In this document: positions 22,275-33,741 of the stretch, piece after piece | Position numbering within the stretch: position 1 is the first letter of the stretch | Layout: each line of letters starts with the position of its first letter | Assembly: GCA_021432635.1 (NCBI GenBank) | Contig: MU270036.1 | Span: forward strand, 889,281-951,245 | Source of the DNA: Thozetella sp. PMI_491 | Taxonomy: Eukaryota; Ascomycota; Sordariomycetes; Chaetosphaeriales; Chaetosphaeriaceae | DNA length: 61,965 bases | Reading direction: 5' to 3' | Position numbers and translations under genes: made by a program | Notes under the pieces: model-generated | The model's input: the letters and a program-made list of their open reading frames with translations, nothing else | Told to the model about the DNA's origin: nothing | Databases searched by the model: none

Positions 22275-23750
22275 CTATGACGTTACTAGGCCCTCTTTAG
22301 CGTACTTTTTGCCCTCTAAACCGGGCCTTGAGGGACGATACAAGCCCTCCATCCTCTGCATTAGTACAAAAAGCATCATCAACATCCATGTCCATATTTT
22401 TTCCAGTATAGCTCTCTGTGTCACAGAAATGACTTCATCTTTGGATTCCTCCATCGTTCTTTGCTTTCCTGTCTCCCAGGACCGATCTCGATATGGCGGC
22501 GCTGTGCTCTGTTCTACTAGTGTGCTAGCTGACGAGAGTAGTGAGATGTCCGATCCTTCCTCGCGAACAAGTTCTCTAGTAGGGCGCGTAAATGCGTAAC
22601 CAACCCGGGTGAGATTTTCTCGGGTCGGTGGCTTGCGACTATTCGGAACAGCCCGCAAGCTTCTTTGGAGATCTTGGATCGCCTCGACCGCAGGCACTGG
22701 ATGTAGCTGGGCTGGCGGCGGAAGAGCGGCGAAGTTCTCAAGCCGCCTTGGTTTTGGTGGCGGGATGTGGACTTCTGTGGCCTTGACCACTTCGGGTTTT
22801 CTCGAGAAGCCTTCGTCTTGTTTGACTTCTCGGTAGGTAGCTCGCTGGGGTTTTGGTAGCTCGAGTGGCCGGCGCTCGTAGTTTTCCATCTCCATCGCCT
22901 GTCTTAGCCCGTGAGCAAGTGCATCGAGCGGCCGCCTCCGCCCGTAATAGCTGTTGACTAGTGTAGTGGGTGTATCCTCGTCCTTGTTGGGGCGCGGTCC
23001 GAACTTTGATTTTACTTTGTGCGAAAGGCGATGATGTAATTTCTTGAGACCTCCCTTCACCAGCACCTTCATCAGGAAGGGTTGGCCACCATGCTCAAAA
23101 GCAAAGGCCGTGTGTATCTTGTTGGCTTGTCCGGGCTCAAGATCGTTCTCTTTGAGCGTCCATTCTAGCTTCCTGTAGTGGTTTACACCGGGTGGCTTGC
23201 TATCGGGGCGGACCAGATGGCCAGAAAAGGTCCAACGGTATGGAACCTCGAAGGAAGTCTGGTATTGCTTTCCAAGGCCGCCGGCTCCAATCCCGGCCAC
23301 TTGCACGCTTGGTTTCAAGTCGACCCTTTCGGTTTTACGCACCACTCTCTCCGGGCCGACAATGTGTTGAGGCCCAAACCACTGCGTCATCTGGACCGGG
23401 TAGTGAGCTCTCCAAGGATTGAGTGCCAGATCTGTGCCCTCCTGAGGCAACTGGGAATGGTCTAGTGGGCCCCAGTCGTCCAACGTCACCTGGACGGTAA
23501 CCCACACGAGTTGGTAACCCTCCGGCTGGTGGAAGTCGAGATCCATGTATATGATGCCAGCGGGCCTGTCACCCTCCAGCACTCCCCATTTGGACTTCTT
23601 GAAGAGCAGTTTACAGTCGACATCGACCTTTCCAAAGGATGCGCCGCCAACTGATGCTTGGCCCGAAGTGCAATGGTCGAACCTGTTGAAATCGAATCGC
23701 CCGAACTTGCGATTCCATGTGCCTCTTTGCAGTACCGGGACTAACGCCAT
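22275..23750 (-). CDS. Unknown protein with beta-rich N-terminus and C-terminal hydrophobic segment
   Basis: A single open frame of 491 residues from the first ATG (MALVPVLQRG); the frame extends 11 codons upstream without an ATG, so a short 5' exon cannot be excluded. Residues 1-230 are rich in aromatic and beta-branched residues (RFDFNRFDHCTSGQ, GIIYMDLDFHQPEGYQLVW, YRWTFSGHLV) and look like a compact beta domain. Residues about 250-430 are basic and Pro-rich, likely disordered, with RRPLELPKPQRATY and HIPPPKPRRLENF. Near the C-terminus a hydrophobic stretch (IWTWMLMMLFVLMQ) may be a membrane anchor. I do not recognise the family and offer no function. Confidence 0.65.
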   Translation of the reverse strand: MALVPVLQRGTWNRKFGRFDFNRFDHCTSGQASVGGASFGKVDVDCKLLFKKSKWGVLEGDRPAGIIYMDLDFHQPEGYQLVWVTVQVTLDDWGPLDHSQLPQEGTDLALNPWRAHYPVQMTQWFGPQHIVGPERVVRKTERVDLKPSVQVAGIGAGGLGKQYQTSFEVPYRWTFSGHLVRPDSKPPGVNHYRKLEWTLKENDLEPGQANKIHTAFAFEHGGQPFLMKVLVKGGLKKLHHRLSHKVKSKFGPRPNKDEDTPTTLVNSYYGRRRPLDALAHGLRQAMEMENYERRPLELPKPQRATYREVKQDEGFSRKPEVVKATEVHIPPPKPRRLENFAALPPPAQLHPVPAVEAIQDLQRSLRAVPNSRKPPTRENLTRVGYAFTRPTRELVREEGSDISLLSSASTLVEQSTAPPYRDRSWETGKQRTMEESKDEVISVTQRAILEKIWTWMLMMLFVLMQRMEGLYRPSRPGLEGKKYAKEGLVTS

Positions 23751-24363
23751 TCGCAGGCGCTTCGCAGGCGCCGGCCGAAGCACGGCGCACCTGATCCATG
23801 CTGAGCTGCCCTCCAGTCGCAGAATAAGACGTGGTAGGAATTGACAACCACACTCAAACCTTGGAGCGGAGAGCCGTGATGAAAGAGTGTAGCCAAGGAC
23901 AATTGATGATCCTTCCAGCTCTGAGGAGCTTGTACTGGGCTAAAAATTCCATACACGCCAGCCATCGCTGTGGCTTGCTAAGTACGACAGAGAAAGGAGA
24001 ACGCCTCCTCCAGCCCCAGCCAACCAGAAACACAGCTCAGCCCATCAGCCCCCTCCCTCGCAGAGCACAAGGCATATCAAACGGAGGCCTCCTCTTGCGA
24101 TTGGCTTAAGCGTGTCACCTCGCCTGCAAACCGCACTCCTAAAGCTGAGGAAGGGGGGGGGGTATTCGAAGCGCGATTGGGGAGACACAATCAGCCACGG
24201 AGCCTGGTCGTACCAAAAAGGAATAGATCGTTACTTCCCCCCATACCTCCCACACCCCGAAGAATCTTGGACTCGAGCACCTCGATACCCCCAAATCCTT
24301 GGCGCTGTTGACCTTGACATGCCCGACAAGGTGCCCGTCTGAAGAGAAATAAAACCCTCAAAC
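23751..24363. other. Intergenic region between divergent genes
   Basis: About 610 bases holding the promoters of two divergent genes. Pyrimidine- and purine-rich tracts are present (for example a run of g at 24152-24160). No clear TATA box or repeat was found. Confidence 0.45.
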
Positions 24364-27300
24364 ATGCACAATCCCTTCAAACCACAAGGCCCGGAAGAAC
24401 ATAGCCGATGGGCGAAAAGTCAGAAATCGTGGGTAACACAACAGAGCAACCCAGGGCTATCCGAGGACTACCCAGGTGTGGGCAATGCAGACCTCAGGTC
24501 TTCCCAAGTTTCTTTCCAGGAACCGCCCGATCTCACTCGGTGGAACTCCGATTATCCATCAAACAGATATTACGATAGCCTGGGCCCGCGCATTCTGGCC
24601 GACAAACGGCTTGCCCGGCACACGGTGACGACAATCCCGAATCGTAGACCCGGCGGCGGGGACCAAAGTCTCGGCCCACATGATGATCAATCCCTTGATG
24701 TGCAAGCTGGTTCTTCTTATCACCACCCACAATTTCAAGGACGAAAGTATGACGGAGACAAAGCGGGACCTGCAGCTAGACTGCCAGAAGGGACAACCGG
24801 TTTCGAAACCGTTTGTAACCCTAAGCACCCCAGAAACGTTACAGTCCATCTCGAGCTTCCCATTACCGACGATCTCGACCAGGAATTGGAAGACTTCGCA
24901 AGGCTCAGGCGTCTAGGTCACTTCAAAGCCGCCAAGGAGATTTTCAAGAACAGTCTTGAAGAACATCTCGGCAAACCCTACGTATTTATCCAGTACGCTG
25001 AGATGCTGTTCGAAATGGGAGATTACAAATCCTTGAGGAGCCTGAATCCTGAGGCGTTGTTCGGTCCAGACATTAATCGGCCGACCTTCTCCAAGCGGCG
25101 GTGGATGGCTCGTGGGGCACACACAAATGACGCGCCAACGCGACTGGAGGACGAGGAGTTGGAGCGTGTGGAGCGTTCTCGCTTCGACGATGGCCGCAAT
25201 GGTAGACGAGATGACGAGCCACGAAACGGTCTGCGCTACGCAAACCTCAGTACCGAGGCCGTAGCAAACCGGCGAGCGTACGAGGAACGCTTGAGGAAAG
25301 AGGAAGAACTGATCGACTGGGAAAGGGAGCAAATGGAACGTGAGAGAAGGAGCGGAATGTCTGAACTTAGGAGGCACGGCTCGCGGCCGAGTCCACACCG
25401 CCTTGAACCCCACTCAGCAGATGCAAGAAGAACAGATACAAAGAGCGACATCAGTGACGATGAACTCGCACCAAAAGCTCCCTTCCGTCATTCAAACCAC
25501 AACTGGTCGGACCGCCACCTGCCCGACCGCTCGCCTCACTCGACCGCCCAACCAACCCCTCAGGTAAGATGGGCAGAAGACACGAATTCTGAAGACAACA
25601 GCCTTGTGGGAGAACTAGGGAATATGTACAGGATTCGCACCGTACTGCCATTCCGATCGTGGAGGCGCCGGCCAGGGAATGGTGAACGGGATATTGCGCC
25701 AGACCCAGAGCAATATGGACTTCAGTTGCTCGGTTGGAACTGGAGGCTTCTCTACGCATTGTCTGAGATCCACCGTGGCGCGCCGCTAGACGAAGCCGAG
25801 CAAGTGGCCGTAATCGTTCTGACGGAGCTCGAGTTTGGGCCCGACCTTGGCTCAACGGAGGTATGCCACCTACGCCCAGACGATGGCATATGGACTAGCA
25901 CTAACATGTACCCACCTGTAATCTTCTCCTCTCTAGGTACAGATTATTTCCCTCACGCTCCGCATTTGTGGCTATATTAAGAACTCCCTCCCGGATACGT
26001 TCATCATCAACATTAAACCATTGCTGGATGATTGGGTTGACTGGGCTGATTTTGCCAGCCTATACAAGTGTCTTGTATCTCAGGACCGCGTCTGGGACTT
26101 CCGAGACCTAGCTGCGGCAGCCTTCTCGGTCTACGGCCCTAGTCACTGGAAGAAGCTCACTCAGGGTCAGATTAACGAGGACGCTGTGATAAAAGATTTT
26201 GCTGAAAACCTCGACGAAGTCTCTTGTCTGGCACTTCTCGATCTTCTCGCCTCGAACACTTTGGAATCCGACATCACCGCCGACGCTCTGGCTGAAGTTC
26301 ACCACAAAATGAGCTTAAATTCCGAGTACCTTGCGGAATTCATGATGAAAAACTATCCCGAGACCATTAGAAGCCGTGCCTTCACACTTTGGATCCTTAC
26401 TAAAGCGGCTAAATCTGGCTGTAAAGTGAACAATAAGCTACCCGACTCATTCCTCGAACTCCTTCATCATCTAAATGGATTTCAGGGTCAGCCAATTTTC
26501 CGCAGAGACTGGATCACGCTACCTATATACGTCCCTAGGGACTCAGAGGTACCATCTTGGCAAGTACCCGATCCGCCGTCGGAGGCAAATGAGCCGATCC
26601 AGATGGCCCTGGATCTAGCCAAAGAGCTAGGCGATTATTCAACCCAGGCTACATGCTACAAGCTACTAGTACTACGGTCCCGCGAACCAACAGAGTTATT
26701 TGGAGAGCTATCATATCTGCAGAAGACTGTTCAAGGTGACTATAGTGGGTACCTTCAGACCTGCTTGTCTAGCTACATCGGATGCACGGATGTGGATTCA
26801 CAGAGAAAGCTTCTAGACGAACTCAAAAGCTTTGACGACTGGAATGATCATTCTGAAATACGAGATGCCGAGGTATATTGGGCAAAAGATTTCACCCAAC
26901 GTTCCTTGACTCGCGTGCTGAACCGTCGCCGACTTGGGCACCACCGCCGCCGGCCCCTGTCACCGAGGCTCTCGGTTTCAGATATGCCGTACTACCAGTG
27001 GTTGCCTGTAAGTGCTCAAGAATTCGTCGATCTCGCTGTTCGAGGCACTGCATGGCCCAAAGGCTCGCCAAGGGAGACTCTTCGCACTCATGCAGTCGAC
27101 ACTGATGGTTTTGCAACGACAAGCGAGAGGTCCAGAAAGCAGATTCGCTTGAGACAACGCTATGGCCACGATTCAGAGAGCAAGGAAGAGCGAGAGAATT
27201 GGGAATTGCGGACAGCTATGCGTCGCCAGAGCTCAGCGAGGTCTATGGGGGACACAGGCACTCCCAGTGTTAGGCCTTCTGGAAGTCTACCACTGGCCAA

Positions 27301-29592
27301 AGGAGCCGCGTCGACATCTCCGCTTGTAAAGTGGGTTGAGGACACACATTACTCTGACTCGCCCTCCGACGATGACGATCCGATAGAACTGGAAAAGCGG
27401 CGCAGCTTAGTGGCACAAATACCAGCCGATCAGCGAGTGGAAGAAGTCGACGAAGAGGTTGAGGCACACCCCCACTTTAGCAATAAGTCGGTCCCAAATA
27501 AGGAGCGCGGTGTTTCGACCCTAACTGGATCCAAAGAAGCGCCTCTTCCACCACTACCGAAGGGGGGCAGCTTACCAATGGCTCGGAGACAAGCCGCCGA
27601 CACCACGAAAGGCAGCAGGGAGGGTACCAGAAACAACGGCGAAGACAGTGAGCAAAATAAAAAAGCGGACCATCCTCCTAAAAAAGACGACAGAAATGGG
27701 CCGCCTCCAAAACTAGAGCTTGCTACCTCTACCGAAGACACCAAACCGAGCTCGTCTGGCGCGTGGGGATCGAGCTGGAATACTGGAAACTCTTGGGATT
27801 TTTCGTCTTCTAAGACGAAGGACGCCAAGAACGACGAAGAAACCGTTGACTTAAACCCCTGGGGCATTAATCGACCTAAACCGAAGAAGAAGTCAAAGAC
27901 TTCCTTCAGTTTTGGTGCCTTTGATGAGGCCGAGGATAAGAGCGGGGAGAGCAAAGTCGCCAAGGAAGACGACGAATGGGGTGGTTGGGGTACCTCTGCT
28001 AAGAAAGATAAGAAGAAAGGCAAGGTTTCTGTCGCCGAGCCCGTCACTGAGCCGCAAAACGTGACAGATGAACTGTGGGACACCTGGGGTACTTCGCCCA
28101 AGAAGAAACAAGGGAAAAACGAAGTCATCGTGCCAGACTCCGAGCCAAAAGTAAGTGAAAACGATGATTGGGACTGGGGTATAACCTCCAAGAAAGATAA
28201 GAAGAAAAAGAACAAAGAATCTGTCACAGAGCCCGATCCAGAGCCGCAAAGGGTAGACGACGATGATTGGGGCTGGGGTATCAGCTCTAAGAAAGATAGG
28301 AAGAAGAAAGGCAAGGCTGTTACCGTCGCACCTGATCCTGAGCCATCATCGGAACCTCGGCGGGAACTACAGAATGATGACGATCCTTGGGAGTCTTTCA
28401 GCACCTCCAAGAAGGGCAAGGTTAAGAAGAAGGCGATGAGTACTCTTTGGGCTATTGATTCCGAACCCGAACCGGAACCTGAAAAGAAGGAGAAGGAAGA
28501 CGACTTCTGGGACTTCAGTACGTCCAAAGCGAAGAAGAAAAAGACAAGCAGCATATGGGACATCGAGCCCGAGCCTACTGTAGAGCCACCGGTACAACAT
28601 GATGCTCCTCAGCCCGAAGACGAATGGTTTCCTGGCATAAACAAGAAGAAAAAGAAGAAAAAGAAAAGCATCAGCTGGGACATGGAACTCGAGCCTGCTG
28701 TAGAGCCTCCAGCAAAAGCCGCTACTCCACAGCCAGAAGATGATGATTGGTCCACTTTTCAAGTCAAGAAGAAGGGAAAGAATGGACCAATCATTGACCC
28801 GGAGCCCGAGAGTGTACCAGAGGTTGCTGAACCGGCGCCAAGATCTGATCTTAGTCCAGAGCCTGAGAGGAATGTCTTGGACTTCTGGAGCGTCGCGCCG
28901 TCCAAGAGAGCCAGCGAGAAATCAAGGAAGGCCAACTCAATGGACAAATCATCGGACGCGAATAGCACCACTGCAAAGATCGAATCCGAAGCCAAGGCCA
29001 GCCAGATGCGGAATTCGGAACCAGGCAGAGAACCACAGGACCATGTGAGTGATGACGCGGAGGGGCCTGGGAAACCAGAGTGCGACCGTAAACTCTATAC
29101 GCCAGCGCCGGACTCTGCAAAAGTGGACAGTGAAATTGTATCCGTTCACAATAACCCGGATCCCGACGTTTTCAATCCCGACGTATTGGCAGAGCGCTTC
29201 GGAGCGCGGCCTACGTCAAGTCGGGTGGCAAGCCCCAGCGTTCCCGACGACGCCAAAGAAGTGCAGGCTACTGGTGATGATATATCACCCAATAGCTCTA
29301 AAAACCAGCGCGGGAAAATTTTCAGTATAAATAATGCCAACCAGCCCAGCTTGGTGCTTCAGGAGGGAGAAGGTCACGAAGAAACCGAGATCGTGGAGCC
29401 AGTTGAGAGACACCAATCCGAGCCTCAACGCCAAAGAACGCGGAAATACTCGCATTCGCTGAGTGAGTCTTCTCTACTGGGGGGTTTTTTTTTAAAAAAA
29501 AATTAATTTAGAAAAGGCCAGCCCTTCCTAAGGGAATTGATGCTAACTACTCACCAGGATCTACCGTCGATGATGCCTCAGACTCGGAGTGA
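24364..29592 (+). CDS. Very large protein with degenerate Trp/Lys/Glu-Pro repeats
   Basis: Exons 24364-25860, 25937-29462 and 29522-29592 join in phase to 1697 residues. The last intron is supported by a GTGAGT donor; the unspliced frame ends in an odd FFLKKN tail, whereas splicing to CCAG at 29521 gives an acidic end, DDASDSE. Residues 165-225 form a helical, TPR-like pair (DLDQELEDFARLRRLGHFKA, PYVFIQYAEMLFEMGDYKS). A charged, Arg-rich linker follows, then a folded, helical block around 500-810. From about 1110 to 1475 come some eight or nine imperfect units of about 35-50 residues: acidic residues, one or two Trp, WG(T/I)S, a Lys run and EPEPE. The rest is low complexity. Similar giant proteins of unknown role occur in related fungi; scaffold or trafficking roles would be guesses. 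Confidence 0.8.
27770..28860 (+). repeat. Intragenic degenerate repeat array
   Basis: DNA encoding the Trp/Lys/Glu-Pro units of the large protein. Recurring elements are gat-gat-gattggg (DDDW), WG-x-S, aagaag-rich Lys blocks and EPEPE. The skewed composition keeps long antisense frames open, including one of 377 codons that I regard as a shadow. Confidence 0.75.
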
Positions 29593-30699
29593 GGGAAAGA
29601 CTAGAACAAAGAGTATCCCTATGCGATAGACGGTCATTATACAGAGGCCAATCGAACTATGAACATGTTCGACTATTGAGTGTTTGAGTGCAGAGTTCAT
29701 CTACCTGTGAGAGATGCATTCCCACGGAAGCCAATCCCCTGATTGAGCCGGTTATTGCGTTTTGCTCCTTGCGGCACGGGAGACCCGGTATTCGCCGTCC
29801 AGTACGCTTACTTGCACAATCCGCACCATTCTGGGATGGTGCGCCGAAGATCAGCTGGTAGAGTCTCAGCCACAGAGCCTCAGGCCTTGTCCCAACAATC
29901 AGCAACTTCCCTAGTGAGAGAGAATACATGATCTACAGAACCAAATGTTATTTTCTACATGTTTGACAGTTGGTATTCCCGGGTGAAGATAGAATATTGG
30001 GGGTTAACTACAAGAATGGTAGCCCAAGGTTGGTAGTAAGGCCACTAAAACGTCCCATAGGGCGCAAGAGCAGTCATGTGACTGGTGGTATTCAGCAACT
30101 GAAGTTGGCGGCATCAGGCACCCTGCCTTAGTGAAGGTATTCGCAGGCAGGATGGAAACAGTGCAGAGTGAGGTTCAAAATTTAGGTTGCAGATTCGACA
30201 GGCTGGGGGACTTTGAGCCACCTCAACAGGAGAAGTGCGAGGCAAATGCTTCTCATTTCTTATTCCTTTACTAGCAGCCAGGCCTTACGGTTTTCGTTTC
30301 ACATTGCACTGATCAAATGCCACTGGGCACCTTACATATGACATCCAGTCTTGTAGATTCTCAACTGTAGAGTACGGTTTCCCGTCTCATATTAACGTTA
30401 GCCTTATAATAAGTAGCACGGGCTCTACGGACGGCCACGAGGAACTAAATCCAGGAGCTGGCGTGGCTGTCTTAGCCACACCTCAGGCATAATCGTGGGC
30501 TCATTTTGACTACCCCGCTGTACCCAAAAGTGCCCCGCGAGCCGCTCCACACGTGCCGAGTGAGGCAGTGCTTTGCATACCTCAGCTTAGCTTCGATTTG
30601 TCCCTTTCAGAGCTGCATTTTATTTTGTCGCGGACTTGCTAGGTCGAGTAGGGGTGCGCTGTACGCCCCTCTTCGTACCGTTTCCACATCCACTTTCTC
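29593..30699. other. Intergenic region with dispersed repeat
   Basis: About 1.1 kb. Contains copy B of the dispersed repeat and the promoter of the HET-ankyrin gene. Nothing else recognisable. Confidence 0.5.
29674..29793. repeat. Dispersed repeat, copy B
   Basis: Matches copy A at 21886-22004 in the same orientation. Read on the minus strand, it keeps the frame QNAITGSIRGLAS and GMHLSQVDELC. Confidence 0.8.
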
Positions 30700-33492
30700 A
30701 TGAGCCTTTTCGACTTCACAAGCGTTCGTGCTGTTGCCGCTAACCGCATTTCAAATCACAGTCGGGCGCCCATGAATAATTTTGAGTACCAACCAATCGA
30801 CCTGAGCTCGGATGCCATCCGGCTCGTGCGGTTAAAGAAAGGCCTTGACACGAGCCCAATCGAGTGCGAACTCGTCGAGGCTTACCTCCACGCGATCGAT
30901 GGTATCCCCTACAATGCACTGTCGTACGTCTGGGGCGACGGGTCCTGCCCCGTCGAGGTCACAGTCGACGGGCAGACGACGCTCATCAGGAACAACCTAT
31001 ACACTGCCCTGCACTGTTTGAGGAGTGCCAGGGAGGACAAGCTTCTCTGGGTCGACGCCCTATCCATCGACCAAGCCAATGATCAGGAGAAGACTCACCA
31101 GGTGGGCCAAATGCGCTTGGTATACGAAAATGCCGAATCCGTCTTGATCTGGCTAGGAGCCGGCGGCCGCGAGGCCGATGACATCGGTCTCGCCATGGAG
31201 CTGGCAGCCCGGCTTGATAAGAAAGCTATGCGAAGAGGCTCGTCGAAAGCTTGGGAACTCGAATGGCCAATCCTCCTACAGCAGATAGGAGGTGCCGAAT
31301 CCAAGGTCTACCAGCGCCAGTGCCAGACATTTACGAATCTCTTGGAACGACCCTGGTTTCGCAGAGTTTGGATAATTCAAGAGGCCGCAAGTGCGAGATC
31401 CGCAACTGTTCTCTGTGGCTGGCACTCAGTTCCAGCACGGACATTTGCCCGATTGCCGTCGCTAATGGGGCTAAGCAAGGGCCCCGATGTTACTCATTAC
31501 CAGCCTGTCCTGGATATGATGCTTGCTCGCAACCATTCGCGGTCGGATGCCCGTTCTACGACCTCTTCCATCGCCACGCTTCTGAAAGAATTTAGGGCCA
31601 GCGAAGCAACGGACCCTCGGGACAAAGTATACGCCCTCCTGGGCATTGCGTCAGATGCCCGCGATAGCAGCCTTCGACCTGATTACGGGCTATCGGAGAC
31701 ACAAGCAGTCCGGAACACGATATCGTATCTGCTATTTCAGGAGATCCTCGACCCGTCCGTTCGGTTTCCAGAGTGGGACATGGCCATGTTCTTTGAGAGC
31801 TTAGATGATCTGCCCACCTTGGTGCTCCAGTGGGCGGCATCGGCCCGCAGCGAAGCGTTGATAGCACGGCTTTTGGCAGAGGAGAGACCCGAAGTCGACG
31901 TAAATCAAAGCAATGATCGCGGCTTTACTCCCCTAGAGGTCCTAGCAATGTCCGGCTCGGTGGATACAATCGAGTTGCTCATCCAACGAGGGGTGGGACT
32001 TGCCGCGAGCAGGAAGGAGTCTGCTTTGTCCATTGCAGCCCGTGCCGGGCGCATGGATATTGTCATGGCCATAATCGAGCAAGACTGGAAAATAAACAAG
32101 CGGGATTGGGCCTACGCGGCAAGTCCTCTGAGCACGGCGGCAGAGCGCGGCCACAAAGACGTGGTTCGGGCCTTCATCGCCAGCGGAGCAGACATAAACT
32201 CAACCACACCGAACCCACTCCTGTGCGCAGCAAAGAATGGCCAAGTAGATATCGCCAAACTCCTTTTGGATAAAGGCGCCTTGATCGATGTGACGGATAC
32301 AGATTCTACAACAACACCGCTAGTGGCATCGATACGAAAAGAACACACTGATACGGCACATTATCTGATATATAGAGGAGCTAACCTAAACCCGGGTGGC
32401 GAGCCACCAATCTTCGCTGCAATAGAGAAGGCGGATGTACAAACTGTCGAACTCCTTCTGGACCACGGCGCCAACATTGGCGCCCGATACCAAGGTTCAA
32501 CACCTCTTGGCAAAGCAGCGGCGAATGGCGAGGAGATTATCGCTAAACTCCTCATTGACAGGGGTGCACAAGTGGATGCTGAAGGCTTGGATGAAGACAC
32601 ACCTTTGGTCCGAGCAATTTCGAATCGCCATTTTGAGGTTGCGAGGCTCCTTCACGCTCGTGGCGCCAACATCAACGCTCGAAACCTAGACAAGGAGGCA
32701 CTATTAGCCCGTATGGCACGCCTAGGCTATATAGACAGTGTCCGATTGCTCCTTGACCAAGGCGTTGACATAAATTCCGAGGGCACAATTGGAAGGTTGC
32801 CTTTAGTTGAAGCGGCATCTACTGGTGAACTAGACATCGTTAAACTGCTGCTAGACAGAGGAGCCCGAATAAACGATTCAAATCGGCAGAGCGGAGGGCC
32901 TCTCACCGCAGCGGCGATGGGCGACCATATCTCGGTCGTTCAGTTGCTCCTCGACAGAGGCGCCGTGGTCGACGCCCAAGATCCAGGAGGAAGCACACCC
33001 TTGATCCATCTGGCACCACAAGAAAATGTAGGAACTTTTCGGCTCTTGATTGATAGGGGAGCTCAAATAGACCACCAAAACGAGAAGGGAGAAGCGCCTC
33101 TGCACCTAGCGGCATTACACAACCGTGTGGACAAAGTTCGATTGCTGCTTAGCAGAGGAGCGCAAGTCGACGCCCGGGACACTCTGATGGAAACACCTCT
33201 CCACAAGGCAGCGTCAGAAGGACATATTCTCGTGGTCCAGCTTCTGCTCGGCAATGGTGCTCGAATAAATGCGCAAGACTTGCTTGTAGAGACACCTCTC
33301 GTCAAGGCCGCATGGGGGTGCCGTGTGCCTGTTGTCAAAGAGCTTCTACAAAGAGGCGCTGATGTTCATATTATCAATGCTTCTGGGCGTACCGCCATCT
33401 CACGAGCAGGATCGGAGGAGATACGAAGTCTTCTGAGAGACGCCGGTGCTAAATGGGATCTGGGCGATGTCCGCTGGTATTCTGGCTCATGA
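30700..33492 (+). CDS. HET-domain protein with C-terminal ankyrin repeats
   Basis: A single exon of 930 residues; the second methionine (MNNFEYQPIDLS, at 30772) is also a good start because most HET proteins begin there. The HET domain lies near residues 70-230: YNALSYVWGD, LLWVDALSIDQ (Ser where most relatives have Cys), QMRLVYENAESVLIWLG and RPWFRRVWIIQEA. TDPRDKVYALLGIAS near residue 310 is the usual element after it. From about residue 405 to the end run some 15 ankyrin repeats, each with the TPL-x-A-A-x-x-G and (V/A)xLLLDRGA pattern, regular at 33 residues. HET domains trigger cell death on non-self recognition in known cases; ankyrin arrays act as the ligand-sensing part in NLR-like fungal proteins. 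No NACHT or NB-ARC lies between. Intact and presumably functional. Confidence 0.92.
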   Translation: MSLFDFTSVRAVAANRISNHSRAPMNNFEYQPIDLSSDAIRLVRLKKGLDTSPIECELVEAYLHAIDGIPYNALSYVWGDGSCPVEVTVDGQTTLIRNNLYTALHCLRSAREDKLLWVDALSIDQANDQEKTHQVGQMRLVYENAESVLIWLGAGGREADDIGLAMELAARLDKKAMRRGSSKAWELEWPILLQQIGGAESKVYQRQCQTFTNLLERPWFRRVWIIQEAASARSATVLCGWHSVPARTFARLPSLMGLSKGPDVTHYQPVLDMMLARNHSRSDARSTTSSIATLLKEFRASEATDPRDKVYALLGIASDARDSSLRPDYGLSETQAVRNTISYLLFQEILDPSVRFPEWDMAMFFESLDDLPTLVLQWAASARSEALIARLLAEERPEVDVNQSNDRGFTPLEVLAMSGSVDTIELLIQRGVGLAASRKESALSIAARAGRMDIVMAIIEQDWKINKRDWAYAASPLSTAAERGHKDVVRAFIASGADINSTTPNPLLCAAKNGQVDIAKLLLDKGALIDVTDTDSTTTPLVASIRKEHTDTAHYLIYRGANLNPGGEPPIFAAIEKADVQTVELLLDHGANIGARYQGSTPLGKAAANGEEIIAKLLIDRGAQVDAEGLDEDTPLVRAISNRHFEVARLLHARGANINARNLDKEALLARMARLGYIDSVRLLLDQGVDINSEGTIGRLPLVEAASTGELDIVKLLLDRGARINDSNRQSGGPLTAAAMGDHISVVQLLLDRGAVVDAQDPGGSTPLIHLAPQENVGTFRLLIDRGAQIDHQNEKGEAPLHLAALHNRVDKVRLLLSRGAQVDARDTLMETPLHKAASEGHILVVQLLLGNGARINAQDLLVETPLVKAAWGCRVPVVKELLQRGADVHIINASGRTAISRAGSEEIRSLLRDAGAKWDLGDVRWYSGS

Positions 33493-33741
33493 TGGATGCC
33501 ACAACTTATTAACGATGTCATCACGAGGAAGGATTCTTCAAAAGAAAAATACTCATTTGATGTCGAGGAAAGATGTAATGAGATAAGCTTCATATAGCTA
33601 GTACGGTGCTCTCCCAGCTGACAGAAACAAAAACACGGATAATCAAGCGTGGCTCCCATGCCTCAGACCCCGACAACCACACTTGACCACAGCAACAAGA
33701 CTCTCCATGGCAACACTGCCATATATGGCGTTGTTCTCTGC

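Noticed and set aside
27430..28563. 377-codon antisense frame, Ser/Phe-rich
   Set aside because: It is the complement of the Lys/Glu-Pro repeat array; composition alone keeps it open, and it has no recognisable domain.
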